Origin: a virus
Strand: one strand, 5' to 3'
DNA: 53,229 bases
Virus record (IMG/VR): IMGVR_UViG_3300009502_000065
Location: 1 to 53,229 of that record
Of this stretch, positions 26,157 to 34,003 are shown piece by piece. Made by a program: the position numbers and the translations under genes. The notes beneath the pieces are model-generated. The model made no database searches. It worked only from the letters and a program-made list of their open reading frames with translations, and was not told the DNA's origin. How positions within the stretch are numbered: position 1 is the stretch's first letter; each line of letters starts with the position of its first letter.

Positions 26157-26455
26157 AAATTGTATTTATTTACTTTTGTATCTAATTTATATTGTTTTAT
26201 TTCTTCTTTTGTTGCTTTCCTTAATTGATTTGTTTTAAGAAAAAGTTGCAAATTTATATTTGATAATGATGTTATTTTCCATAATAAATCATCTGTATCA
26301 GAATATAAATTTTCTACTCCACTAACTTTAAAAATATCATTTTCATATTTTTCATATCCATATGATCCAAAAATTGGAGATTTATCAATTTTAACAATAT
26401 CATCCATACTGAAAGCCATTTCATCTCTAGATTCAAATGTTTTTAAGTATTTCAT
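26153..26455 (-). CDS. Tagged small protein, first gene of minus-strand tagged operon
   Basis: A 100-residue protein starting MKYLKTFESRDE (strong tag), followed by DDIVKIDKSPIFGSYGYEKYENDIFKVSG, again an SH3/KOW-like beta pattern. TTTTAATATATAATCAATATG directly precedes it, so this is the promoter-proximal gene of the operon running down to 22543. Function unknown; probable internal head protein by tag. Confidence 0.6.
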   Translation of the reverse strand: MKYLKTFESRDEMAFSMDDIVKIDKSPIFGSYGYEKYENDIFKVSGVENLYSDTDDLLWKITSLSNINLQLFLKTNQLRKATKEEIKQYKLDTKVNKYNL

Positions 26456-26505
26456 ATTGATTATATATTAAAATTTAAATCTTTATTTTATAGTAAGATT
26501 TATTT

Positions 26506-26513
26506 TATATATA
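26506..26513 (+). promoter_or_regulatory. TATATATA promoter box of 26534 operon
   Basis: TTTATTTTATATATACAAG, 20 bases before the ATG at 26534. Divergent to the minus-strand box before 26455. Confidence 0.45.
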
Positions 26514-26533
26514 CAAGAAAATAATTGACAAGT

Positions 26534-27100
26534 ATGAAAAAATTGTTCGAAGAATATGTTGAATCCGCTGATTATAAAATAGGTGCATTCTTTAAAGAAT
26601 TAGAAGCTCAAATTAAGAAGTGGTTCGAAACTGGCTCATTATCCGCACAAGGATGTGAGTTAGATGGTGATATACAGATTTCAAATTATAATCCAATGGA
26701 AAAATTTTTAATTTGTAATTTTGTTGAGCCAGTTCAAGAGGGTGAAGAAGAGGATGGATCATCATTTAGATATCGAATGATATTTATGGTTAGACTTGAT
26801 CAGATGAAAGGTGCAGACGCACAAGCACAAGGCGCACAAGCACAAATGGGATCACAACCTGGAGCACAAGGTGGAGAAAGTGCACCACCAGAACAAAAAA
26901 ATCTAGAAATTAATAAAGTCTTATTGAAAATACATCAATTTGATGAAGAAAATGTAGAAAAGGGAGAACTTGTGGAAGAAGTTAAAGTTGAAGATATTAA
27001 AGAAGATTTTATAATTGATAAACTTGGTCAATTGAAAGATAAATCTGATGATAAAGGTACAGATGAGAATGATCTAAAAGATGATATTTATACAAAATGA
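26534..27100 (+). CDS. Tagged protein with Ala/Gln-rich insert
   Basis: A 188-residue acidic protein. MKKLFEEYVES is a tag of the MKKF/LxEYxxE form. The middle holds a low-complexity AQAQGAQAQMGSQPGAQGG linker, and the C-terminus is highly acidic. The ATG at 26534 is preferred to a TTG at 26525, which falls between promoter and tag. Opens a plus-strand operon with three further genes linked by overlaps. Could be a head scaffold or internal protein; not recognised. Confidence 0.6.
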   Translation: MKKLFEEYVESADYKIGAFFKELEAQIKKWFETGSLSAQGCELDGDIQISNYNPMEKFLICNFVEPVQEGEEEDGSSFRYRMIFMVRLDQMKGADAQAQGAQAQMGSQPGAQGGESAPPEQKNLEINKVLLKIHQFDEENVEKGELVEEVKVEDIKEDFIIDKLGQLKDKSDDKGTDENDLKDDIYTK

Positions 27101-27549
27101 TAGTAGTTGCAAACACATTTATGCTTAATATTTTTAAGAAGATTTCTATATTCAAGTTGGATCTAGGCAAAAATCTTATGCCTATTAATAGTGAAAGAGT
27201 TGAAATTAAAGATCCTTTTATGTTGAAGTATATAAATATGACTGGTAAACAGATATTAACTTATGGCTCAATAGGAAAGCTTACTTTTTATCAAGATTTC
27301 ACATTAGGAAATACTGAATTTTATATTTTTAATGAAGATAGTATTTATGGATTAAATTATAGTGAATCAGATTCAAAAATAAGTCCAGAAAACTATTTAG
27401 CTGATATTGTGCAGGAAATAAATGAGAAAGATGGAATTAAAGAAAATCCTGATAAAGTTGATAAGAAAAAAGATCCAGATATAAAATTACCAGCAGATCA
27501 ATATCTTCAAGAGATGATTAAAAAAAGAAAAGAAGAAAATGTCAGATGA
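27097..27549 (+). CDS. Hypothetical 150-residue protein
   Basis: Overlaps the upstream stop by 4 bases (ATGA). N-terminus MIVVANTFMLNIFKKISIFKLDLG is fairly hydrophobic but not a clear signal peptide. The middle has a beta pattern (KQILTYGSIGKLTFYQDFTLGN) and the C-terminus is charged (DKVDKKKDPDIKLPADQYLQEMIKKRKEE). No known family. Confidence 0.6.
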   Translation: MIVVANTFMLNIFKKISIFKLDLGKNLMPINSERVEIKDPFMLKYINMTGKQILTYGSIGKLTFYQDFTLGNTEFYIFNEDSIYGLNYSESDSKISPENYLADIVQEINEKDGIKENPDKVDKKKDPDIKLPADQYLQEMIKKRKEENVR

Positions 27550-28510
27550 TAAATCAAATATGGTTATTGATAAACTTATTGTCAATAATCATGCATTGTT
27601 GAATAAAACACCAAATGGTGAAACTTTATATGGTCCTCCATTTACTGCTTTTGTTGATTATGATAATAAATCAGAATATAAACAGAGTAGAAATAAGACA
27701 CCAAGTGGTCAGGTAGTTTTTAATCCTCCTTTTACAAAATTTGTTGACCATGACAATCCATTAGAAAAAGGTGATAGAAATAAAACTCCAAATAATGAAA
27801 TCTTATATAAAAACGCTGAACTTAGTAATAAACTAAAAGATGAAGATGTTTATACAAATATACCATCCAAAAATAAATTAAAAGATCAGGAATTATATAA
27901 AAATATATCATCCAACAATAAATTGAAAGATGAGGATCTTTACGCAAATGTTGATTCTAAACGTTCATTAAGTGGTGAGGTTTATGTAAATGTTGATTCT
28001 AAACGTTCATTAAGTGGTGATGTTTATGTAAATGTTGATTCTAAAAACACATTGAATAATGAGAGCCTTTATGTAAATTTTGGTTCTAAAAATGATTTGA
28101 AAAATGAACAGTTGTTTGTAAATGTCGATTCTAAAAATGACTTGAAAAATGAAGAATTGTTTGTAAATGTTGGCTCTAAGAATCAATTGAATAATGATGA
28201 ACTTTTCAAAAATACTGAATCTAAAAATACATTAAATAAAGAAATACTATTTGTAAATAAAGATGAAAAACATACTCTTAATGGAGATTCATTATTTGAA
28301 AATGTAGGAATAAAAAGAAAAATGGATGATACTGTATTATATGCTGGTAAGAAAGCTGATAATACATTGAATGGCGAGAATTTATATGCTAATGTTGATG
28401 ATGCTAATACTAAATTGACTAATGAGCAATTATATGATAATAATGTGAAAGATGATAACACTATCAAAGATAATAAGATATTGTATATTAATAGTAATGT
28501 CAAAAAATGA
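27539..28510 (+). CDS. Protein built from about fifteen 15-residue repeats
   Basis: A 323-residue protein. After two longer N-terminal units containing NKTPNGETLYGPPFTAFVD, the chain is a near-continuous array of 15-residue units of the form SKNxLxNExLFVNVD (for example SKNDLKNEQLFVNVD). There are occasional 14-residue variants. The regular Leu, Leu/Tyr and Val spacing suggests a solenoid or fibrous rod. No Cys or catalytic motif. Overlaps both neighbours, so it is an operon member. Function unknown; a structural ruler or surface rod is possible. Confidence 0.7.
   Translation: MSDDKSNMVIDKLIVNNHALLNKTPNGETLYGPPFTAFVDYDNKSEYKQSRNKTPSGQVVFNPPFTKFVDHDNPLEKGDRNKTPNNEILYKNAELSNKLKDEDVYTNIPSKNKLKDQELYKNISSNNKLKDEDLYANVDSKRSLSGEVYVNVDSKRSLSGDVYVNVDSKNTLNNESLYVNFGSKNDLKNEQLFVNVDSKNDLKNEELFVNVGSKNQLNNDELFKNTESKNTLNKEILFVNKDEKHTLNGDSLFENVGIKRKMDDTVLYAGKKADNTLNGENLYANVDDANTKLTNEQLYDNNVKDDNTIKDNKILYINSNVKK
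27835..28470 (+). repeat. Tandem 45-base coding repeats
   Basis: Consecutive about 45-base units encode the 15-residue repeat. Two adjacent 42-base units (SKRSLSGxVYVNVD) are nearly identical in DNA, suggesting recent duplication; the others have diverged. Confidence 0.8.
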
Positions 28511-28830
28511 AATATTTAAAACAATACGAAAAATTTGAAAATCTTCTTAAATATTCTAAATTAATAAGAGATTATTTTGATTATACTAAAGTGAAGCATG
28601 TAAAAATAGATCCATTTTTGGTATATAAAGGTCGCACCTATACAGACATATATTTTAATAAAAAAACTAGAGAAATTACAGTTAAAGATTTTTGGAGTCA
28701 TAAACCAATTGATCCTGTAATTGATGGAACAATGTTATTAATTAAATTGTATATTTATTTAACAAAAGTTACACCAGAGATAATTCCTTATCAAAAGATG
28801 AAAAAGAATGTGGATAAATTTAATATTTAA
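28507..28830 (+). CDS. Tagged small protein
   Basis: A 107-residue basic protein starting MKYLKQYEKFENLLKYS, a tag variant with Lys2, Tyr7 and Glu8. The remainder (RTYTDIYFNKKTREITVKDFW, then a helix) is unrecognised. Overlaps the repeat protein by 4 bases and converges with the gene at 28827. Possible internal head protein by tag. Confidence 0.58.
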   Translation: MKYLKQYEKFENLLKYSKLIRDYFDYTKVKHVKIDPFLVYKGRTYTDIYFNKKTREITVKDFWSHKPIDPVIDGTMLLIKLYIYLTKVTPEIIPYQKMKKNVDKFNI

Positions 28831-29102
28831 CACCAATCAACCATCTGATATTCTTTGCCGTTGAAATATACTGTATCAAAAGTGTCAAATCCAAAATCTT
28901 TCAAAAAATGATTTAATATTTCTGATTTTGTCATTTTAGTTATATCACAATCTTCTAAAAGTTCAACAACATCATTATAAGTGTAGAATGAGTGATCACC
29001 TTGTCCGTCATTTAATCCAATAATAATTCTGTTTATTTCATCATCGGAAGAAGAATTTAACCATTCATCTGTGATTTTCTTTTTTTCTTTTTCCCAAAGC
29101 AT
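28827..29102 (-). CDS. Hypothetical acidic 91-residue protein
   Basis: Mostly helical, acidic protein (MLWEKEKKKITDEWLNSSSDDEINRIIIG) ending FNGKEYQMVDWC with a terminal Cys. Downstream of the Nudix gene (11-base gap) and probably co-transcribed with it. No tag and no known motif. Confidence 0.58.
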   Translation of the reverse strand: MLWEKEKKKITDEWLNSSSDDEINRIIIGLNDGQGDHSFYTYNDVVELLEDCDITKMTKSEILNHFLKDFGFDTFDTVYFNGKEYQMVDWC

Positions 29103-29113
29103 AATATTATGTA

Positions 29114-29779
29114 TTAATAGTAAATCTTTTTCAAAAATTCATTGTGGTGTGTGAAGGCTAAATCCATTTTGACTGCTCTGTTTAATAGAACCCATTTTCC
29201 ATTTTTAGCATCGTCCCCAAATTTTAGTTCTGCTGAATTATTCATATGAAAAATAAATGGATAAGCAAAGAAATTTATTTCTCTTGGATCATTAGTTTTG
29301 AATACTCCAAGTGGCTCTATTCTTTTTATATCATCTAATTTTGCTAATGTTTCTTCTTGCAATTCTCTTTTAGCCGCGTGTTCTGGAGTTTCACCAGCAT
29401 CAATAAAACCACCAGGAATAGCCCAACCACGACCATCTGATCTTTCAATTAGATAAACACGACCATCTCTAAATGGAATGGCATCAGCAGCAAAATTAGC
29501 AGCATAAATTATTCTATCACCATCTAATTCAAAATATTTTGTGACTGATTGTTGGTGACCACCAGAATTGACAAAATTTGCGAATTTGTCATCAATTAGT
29601 GTTATTTTACCAGCATCTTCTTTTGGTAAAAAAAGTGTTCTACCATCTGCTGTAGTATAAAGCCAGTTTCCATTTTCATCCTTATTGATGCCAGTAATAG
29701 TGACCAATTTGGTTAGGTCAAAATTTGAGAGATTTTCTTTCATTAGAAATTTGTTATATTGTTTAAATTTTATTATCAT
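29114..29779 (-). CDS. Nudix hydrolase (ADP-ribose pyrophosphatase-like) with N-terminal tag
   Basis: A 221-residue protein. The Nudix box GGFIDAGETPEHAAKRELQEE (123-143) has the full G-x5-E-x7-RE-x2-EE pattern, so the Mg-binding site is intact. Upstream, WAIPGGF is typical of ADP-ribose or NAD-type Nudix enzymes. It probably cleaves an NDP-X compound; ADP-ribose or NADH is a guess from family resemblance. The first 20 residues (MIIKFKQYNKFLMKENLSNF) are a looser form of the capsid-targeting-like tag, so packaging into the head is possible. Divergent from tnpB, with a 34-bp palindrome between them. Confidence 0.87.
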   Translation of the reverse strand: MIIKFKQYNKFLMKENLSNFDLTKLVTITGINKDENGNWLYTTADGRTLFLPKEDAGKITLIDDKFANFVNSGGHQQSVTKYFELDGDRIIYAANFAADAIPFRDGRVYLIERSDGRGWAIPGGFIDAGETPEHAAKRELQEETLAKLDDIKRIEPLGVFKTNDPREINFFAYPFIFHMNNSAELKFGDDAKNGKWVLLNRAVKMDLAFTHHNEFLKKIYY

Positions 29780-29807
29780 ATAAAGATATAAAGATTTTTT
29801 TAAATAA

Positions 29808-29841
29808 ATAATTATTTTCTTATATATAAGAAAATAATTAT
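29808..29841. promoter_or_regulatory. 34-bp perfect palindrome containing TTATATATAA
   Basis: Each 17-base arm reads ATAATTATTTTCTTATA and its exact complement. It is centred on the TATATATA core between the Nudix gene and tnpB. It may be a double promoter/operator, or the left-end hairpin of the TnpB element. Confidence 0.5.
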
Positions 29842-29880
29842 AAAAATAGAAAAATATGACTTTATTTTATTTATATATAC
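29842..29880 (+). repeat. 39-bp promoter repeat, copy 1
   Basis: Matches 40349-40387 with one mismatch (TATGAC versus TACGAC), although the downstream genes (tnpB and an RHH gene) are unrelated. Includes the GACTTT-N10-TATATA promoter. Confidence 0.85.
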
Positions 29881-29886
29881 ATTATA
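29858..29886 (+). promoter_or_regulatory. GACTTT-N10-TATATAC promoter of tnpB
   Basis: GACTTT at 29858, ten bases, TATATA at 29874, then CATTATA. It lies 27 bases before the TTG start at 29913. Confidence 0.55.
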
Positions 29887-29912
29887 CAATAATAAAAAAA
29901 TAGTATAATAAA

Positions 29913-31103
29913 TTGAAGATAATTAAATATACATATAAATTTAGGTTAGAACCAACACAAGAACAGGAAATTCTATTAAATAAGCATTTTGGCTCTGTTA
30001 GATACGTATATAATTATTTTTTGAATCAAAGAAAAGAAGAATACTTAAATAATAAAAAATCAATAACTTATAATCAACAATCAAGTTTTCTAACTCAATT
30101 AAAGAAAGATGAAGAGACAAATTGGCTCAGTGAAATAAATAGTCAGACGTTACAGTATTCTCTTAAATGTTTAGACCAAGCATATCAAAATTTTTTTAAC
30201 AAAAGAACTCAATTCCCAAAATTTAAATCAAAGAAAAATAAAAATTCATTTACTTCTCCACAATACGTTAGAGTTAAAAATAATAAATTATTAATTAGAA
30301 AATTTAATGAAGGAATTGAAATGATAATGGAAAGAAAAATTAAAGGAACAATTAAACATTGTGTTGTAAGCAAAACTACTACTGGAAAATATTTTGTTTC
30401 AATTTTAACAGAACAAGAATATAAACCAATTCAAAAAACAAATAAATCAGTAGGCATAGATTTAGGAATAAAAGACTTTTTAGTGTTATCTGATGGAACG
30501 AAAATCAAGAATCACAGATTTCTGAAACATTACGAAGGAATATTAACATTAAATCAAAAGCATCTATCAAGGAAAACAAAAGGATCAAATCGTTATGAAA
30601 AACAAAGATTAAAAGTTGCTAGAATTCATGAAAAAATAACTAATTCTAGAATGGATTTAATTCACAAAACAACTAATAAACTAATTCGTGATTTTGATAT
30701 AATTTATTTGGAAGACTTAAATATTAAAGGAATGATGAAAAATCATAAACTATCAAAAGCAATTAGTGATGTTAGTTGGGGTATATTTATTAATATAATA
30801 GAATACAAAGCAGTATGGAACGATAAACAAGTTATTCATATTGATAGATTTTTTCCTTCATCCAAAGCCTGTTCTAAATGTGGTTGGATTAACAATAATT
30901 TAACTTTAAAAGATAGAACTTGGGCTTGTAAGTGTGGTTCTGTTCATGATAGAGATATAAATGCTGCAATAAATATTCTTAACGAAGGATATCGTAAAAA
31001 TATATCAGATGGAACGTCTGATTATGAGCGTGGAGCAAAAATAAGACCAGTTTCGACTGGCGCAAGCAACGAAACGCTTAAAAAGAAGGAACTTGTTTCC
31101 TGA
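29913..31103 (+). CDS. tnpB: TnpB RNA-guided endonuclease, intact active site
   Basis: A 396-residue protein starting at TTG (MKIIKYTYKFRLEPTQEQ). The RuvC acids are all present: GIDLGIKDF (Asp183), IIYLEDLNIKGM (Glu267) and HDRDINAAINIL (Asp348). The zinc ribbon is present as SKACSKCG (Cys320, Cys323) and ACKCG (Cys339, Cys341), the second pair spaced CxC rather than the usual CxxC. TnpB cuts DNA guided by an omega-RNA made from the element's right end. The 3' 100 bases of this gene and its flank have suitable structure. It is clearly a different lineage from the TnpB-like protein at 1872. Confidence 0.92.
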   Translation: MKIIKYTYKFRLEPTQEQEILLNKHFGSVRYVYNYFLNQRKEEYLNNKKSITYNQQSSFLTQLKKDEETNWLSEINSQTLQYSLKCLDQAYQNFFNKRTQFPKFKSKKNKNSFTSPQYVRVKNNKLLIRKFNEGIEMIMERKIKGTIKHCVVSKTTTGKYFVSILTEQEYKPIQKTNKSVGIDLGIKDFLVLSDGTKIKNHRFLKHYEGILTLNQKHLSRKTKGSNRYEKQRLKVARIHEKITNSRMDLIHKTTNKLIRDFDIIYLEDLNIKGMMKNHKLSKAISDVSWGIFINIIEYKAVWNDKQVIHIDRFFPSSKACSKCGWINNNLTLKDRTWACKCGSVHDRDINAAINILNEGYRKNISDGTSDYERGAKIRPVSTGASNETLKKKELVS

Positions 31104-31126
31104 AACTATTACAGAAATGTAATAGT
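31004..31126 (+). ncRNA. Putative omega-RNA scaffold / right end of tnpB element
   Basis: Nested stems overlap the tnpB 3' end. ATCAGA (31004-31009) pairs with TCTGAT (31017-31022). TGAGCGT (31025-31031) pairs with ACGCTTA (31074-31080) and encloses the UUCG hairpin CCAGT-TTCG-ACTGG (31047-31060). GGAA pairs with TTCC (31088-31100). The 9-bp GAAA-loop hairpin ACTATTACA-GAAA-TGTAATAGT (31105-31126) comes last. Such overlap is usual for TnpB guide RNAs; expression is not shown. The guide would be read from sequence after about 31126. Confidence 0.5.
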
Positions 31127-31160
31127 AGTTCATAAGTTGTTATCATTAAATTATTGAATA

Positions 31161-31853
31161 TCAATTAATTAAAGCACTGGTTCCTATTCTATCAACTATA
31201 CCAGAAAGTTCTTTTATCTGTGATAAACTTCGAACCCCACCAGAAAACTTTATTTTCATTTCTTCTGGTAATATTTTTCTCATAAATTTAACTTTATCTA
31301 CTTTAGTTTGGAAAGAATCATCTTTTGGTAATTTTCCAGTTGATGTCATTACAAAATCCACACTAGTGTCAATACACATATTACAAATTGCTTCAATTTC
31401 TTGATAATTTAGAGCACCTATTTCAATAATTACTTTAATTGTAACACCTTCACGATGACAATATTCTGATAATTTTCCTATTTCCTCTTTTAATTTTTCG
31501 TGTTCTTCTTCTTGTTTAATTAATTTATAATTAACAACAACATCGATTTCTGATGCACCGTTGACAATCGCATTATCAATTTCATCAATTTTTCTCTTTA
31601 TATCTTCATCACCTTTTGGAAATCCAATTAATGCTGAAATTTTAATTTCATTCTTTAGAAAAGAATTCGCAGTTGCTATAAATTCTGGTAAAATACAAAT
31701 AGAATAAAATCCATTTTCTTCTGCTTCTTTACACAATTCTTTAATTTTATCGTTACTTAAATTGTCTGATATTTTAGTATAATCAATCAATTTATGATAT
31801 TGTGCCTTTTCTTTATTTTCTAAATATTCAAATATTTTCTTATAAACAACCAT
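31161..31853 (-). CDS. deoC: Deoxyribose-phosphate aldolase
   Basis: A 230-residue DeoC. Key segments are LIDYTKI (substrate side), SALIGFPKG, EIDVVVN (Asp104), the Schiff-base lysine in FVMTSTGK (Lys174) and KIKFSGGVRS with Lys202. It splits 2-deoxyribose-5-phosphate into glyceraldehyde-3-phosphate and acetaldehyde, linking nucleoside salvage to central metabolism. In a phage it could recycle host DNA sugars. It diverges from the adenine methyltransferase across a shared TATATATA box. Confidence 0.92.
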   Translation of the reverse strand: MVVYKKIFEYLENKEKAQYHKLIDYTKISDNLSNDKIKELCKEAEENGFYSICILPEFIATANSFLKNEIKISALIGFPKGDEDIKRKIDEIDNAIVNGASEIDVVVNYKLIKQEEEHEKLKEEIGKLSEYCHREGVTIKVIIEIGALNYQEIEAICNMCIDTSVDFVMTSTGKLPKDDSFQTKVDKVKFMRKILPEEMKIKFSGGVRSLSQIKELSGIVDRIGTSALIN

Positions 31854-31875
31854 TGTGAGGATCTTTATTTTTTTC

Positions 31876-31883
31876 TATATATA
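31876..31883. promoter_or_regulatory. Shared TATATATA box between deoC and adenine methyltransferase
   Basis: TTTTTTTCTATATATAAAAA is almost self-complementary. It lies 18 bases before the TTG at 31902 and 22 bases before the deoC ATG. Confidence 0.45.
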
Positions 31884-31901
31884 AAAAAAACTAAATAGAT
31901 T

Positions 31902-32888
31902 TTGAGACAAAATATAAATTATATTGGTTCTAAGTATTCGTTATTAAAGTTTATAGAAGAAAATATAATATTGACAGTCGGTGACTTGTCTAATAAGGTT
32001 TTTTGTGATTTATTTGCTGGCACAAATATAGTTGGTTCTAATTTTAAAGATAAAGTAAAGCAAGTCATATCAAATGATATTGAATATTATAGTTATGTAA
32101 TAGCAAAAAAATATTTAAGCAATAAAAATATTGATTGTGGTAAAGAAATAGAAATATTAAATTCATTAGATGGAATAGAAGGTGATATTTTTAATTACTA
32201 TTCAGAAAATGGCTCATCTAAAAGATTATATTTCTCAGAAGAAAATGGTAAAAAAATAGATGCAATTAGACAGAAAATTGAAGAGTGTTGTGATAAAGAT
32301 TGTTATTACTATTTATTAACATTATTACTTGAAGCCGCTGATAAGGTCGCAAATACGACTTCAGTTTATGGCGCATATTTAAAACAAATAAAAAAATCTG
32401 CCAGTAAACCTATTATTTTAAGAGATATTGAAAATGATATTATTGATGATCAGATTAATATTTGTTATAATGAAGATTCTAATGAATTAGTTAAAAAAAT
32501 AAAAGGTGATATTTTATATATTGATACACCTTACAATCATAGACAATATGGTTCTAATTATCATATTTTAAATGCAATTGCAAAATATGATTTTAGTGTT
32601 GAGCCAGGTGGAGTTGTTGGATTAATGGATTATAATAAATCTGATTATAGCTATAAAAGAAAAGTGAAAACTACATTTGAAGATTTAATAAAAAATTCAG
32701 ATTTTGAACATATTTTTATTTCATATAATAATGAGGGTATTTTATCTCTTGATTACTTTAAAGATATGTTAGGTAAATACGGTAGACTAATAATTTTTGA
32801 AAAAGATTATAAAACATATAAAGCAGATAAGAAAAGAAATAATAAATCGGAATTTGTTATAGAATATCTATTCTATTTAAAAAAATAA
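31902..32888 (+). CDS. D12-class DNA adenine N6-methyltransferase
   Basis: A 328-residue protein starting at TTG (no ATG is available before the conserved start). It contains NYIGSKYSLLKFI (N-terminal SAM-binding region), CDLFAGTNIVG (FxGxG-like motif at 36-45) and the catalytic DTPY (208-211, IDTPYNHRQY), a variant of DPPY. It likely methylates adenine in phage DNA for protection against restriction; the recognition sequence cannot be read. No partner restriction gene is adjacent. Ends in a bidirectional terminator. Confidence 0.87.
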   Translation: MRQNINYIGSKYSLLKFIEENIILTVGDLSNKVFCDLFAGTNIVGSNFKDKVKQVISNDIEYYSYVIAKKYLSNKNIDCGKEIEILNSLDGIEGDIFNYYSENGSSKRLYFSEENGKKIDAIRQKIEECCDKDCYYYLLTLLLEAADKVANTTSVYGAYLKQIKKSASKPIILRDIENDIIDDQINICYNEDSNELVKKIKGDILYIDTPYNHRQYGSNYHILNAIAKYDFSVEPGGVVGLMDYNKSDYSYKRKVKTTFEDLIKNSDFEHIFISYNNEGILSLDYFKDMLGKYGRLIIFEKDYKTYKADKKRNNKSEFVIEYLFYLKK

Positions 32889-32910
32889 AATCCTGATAAA
32901 TCAGGATTTT
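32887..32910. terminator. Bidirectional terminator
   Basis: AAAATCCTGA-TAAA-TCAGGATTTT, a 10-bp stem between the convergent methyltransferase and the gene at 32921. Confidence 0.75.
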
Positions 32911-32920
32911 GTTTTATGAA

Positions 32921-33289
32921 TTATTCTGGTCTTCTTTGACTATATCCAGTGTGTGCGCCAGATGCAGCTGCACCCATTGCTTCAAGATCAGTCCACAATG
33001 GCCTATATTGTCCAGCTTTAATATAACCTCTCCAATTATTGTCTGCAGCGGCTTTTAACATAAGCATTCTTTTCTTTTCAATTCTTTCAGGTGTCCATCC
33101 AGCTTCAGATGCTTTTGCTAAATATTCTTCAATATCAGCTTCTATTTTTGCTTTTTTTGATTCTTTATCTTCTCCTGATCTATGACCTGTTGCAAAATTT
33201 CTAATGTCTCCACCAAGTTTACGAGCACCACCCCAGAATTCATTAGTTTCTTCTATTGCGTGGTCTTCAAATGTTTTTAAGTGCTTCAT
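32921..33289 (-). CDS. Tagged protein with conserved helical C-terminus
   Basis: A 122-residue protein starting MKHLKTFEDHAIEETNEF (strong tag). It is followed by a basic Gly-rich segment (WGGARKLGGDIRNFATGHRSGED), then a helical region (AKIEADIEEYLAKASEAGWTPERIEKKRMLMLKAA) and YIKAGQYRPLWTDLEAMG. Not recognised. It has its own box (TAAAATATATAATTATG). Candidate internal head protein by tag. Confidence 0.62.
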   Translation of the reverse strand: MKHLKTFEDHAIEETNEFWGGARKLGGDIRNFATGHRSGEDKESKKAKIEADIEEYLAKASEAGWTPERIEKKRMLMLKAAADNNWRGYIKAGQYRPLWTDLEAMGAAASGAHTGYSQRRPE

Positions 33290-33369
33290 AATTATATATT
33301 TTATTTTTTTTAATATTGTATATATTAAATTTTTTTTTATTTTTTTATTATTCTATATATTAATATTTT

Positions 33370-33951
33370 TTATTCAATTATTTTTAATTTAGCACCTGAT
33401 CGTATTAATTCTTTGATACTATCAGTGTTTAAATTTTCTTTAAATTTATCTGTTTTTTTATCTTTATCTTTTAATAACCAATTGTTTCCAGAATTTGATG
33501 TTTCATAAGTATATGTATTTCCATTAGATGTTAATTCAATAGTTTTTGCTGTTAATTTTTTATAAAAATCTTCAACTTCACCTTTAATTGTATAAATTTC
33601 AATTGGATACCATTTATTATCTTTATAATATTGTAGAATCAAAAAATTTGGATTATCTAAAATTGACTCATTCCTATCATATAGAAAGAAGAATTTCATA
33701 TCTATATTCTTTCTTAAGAAATTTTCAATATCCATAGTAGTTTCCATTTCACCTTTTTTAAGATGATCTTTAAATAATTGCTTATTGAAATTTGCATCAT
33801 CATATAGAAGTTCAATTGGCTTGTGCATATATTCATCATTTGATAAATGTATTGTGAAAAAATCACCTTTTTTATCATTGATACTTGATAATAATCCATC
33901 AACGTCTGTAGTCATAGATTCTTTGATATATTCTAAGAAGTTTTTTATCAT
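33370..33951 (-). CDS. Tagged 193-residue protein
   Basis: Starts MIKNFLEYIKESM, a tag close to the T4 form (aromatic, then I/V-x-E). The rest is mixed alpha/beta (FFTIHLSNDEYMHKPIELLYDD...; NPNFLILQYYKDNKWYPIEIYTIKG) with no catalytic motif seen. TTAATATATAAGTAATATG precedes it, so it is a single late-type unit. Function unknown. Confidence 0.6.
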   Translation of the reverse strand: MIKNFLEYIKESMTTDVDGLLSSINDKKGDFFTIHLSNDEYMHKPIELLYDDANFNKQLFKDHLKKGEMETTMDIENFLRKNIDMKFFFLYDRNESILDNPNFLILQYYKDNKWYPIEIYTIKGEVEDFYKKLTAKTIELTSNGNTYTYETSNSGNNWLLKDKDKKTDKFKENLNTDSIKELIRSGAKLKIIE

Positions 33952-34003
33952 ATTACTTATATATTAATTTAAACAATCAAAAAATTATTTGATATATATA
34001 ATA

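Larger units (their letters stand above)
29842..31126 (+). mobile_element. TnpB-only IS200/IS605-like element
   Basis: A complete tnpB with no tnpA partner and a structured right end. The left limit is uncertain (between 29808 and 29900); the right limit is taken as the end of the terminal hairpin at 31126. It sits between Nudix and deoC, which may once have been adjacent on the minus strand. Mobility would need TnpA supplied in trans. Confidence 0.55.
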
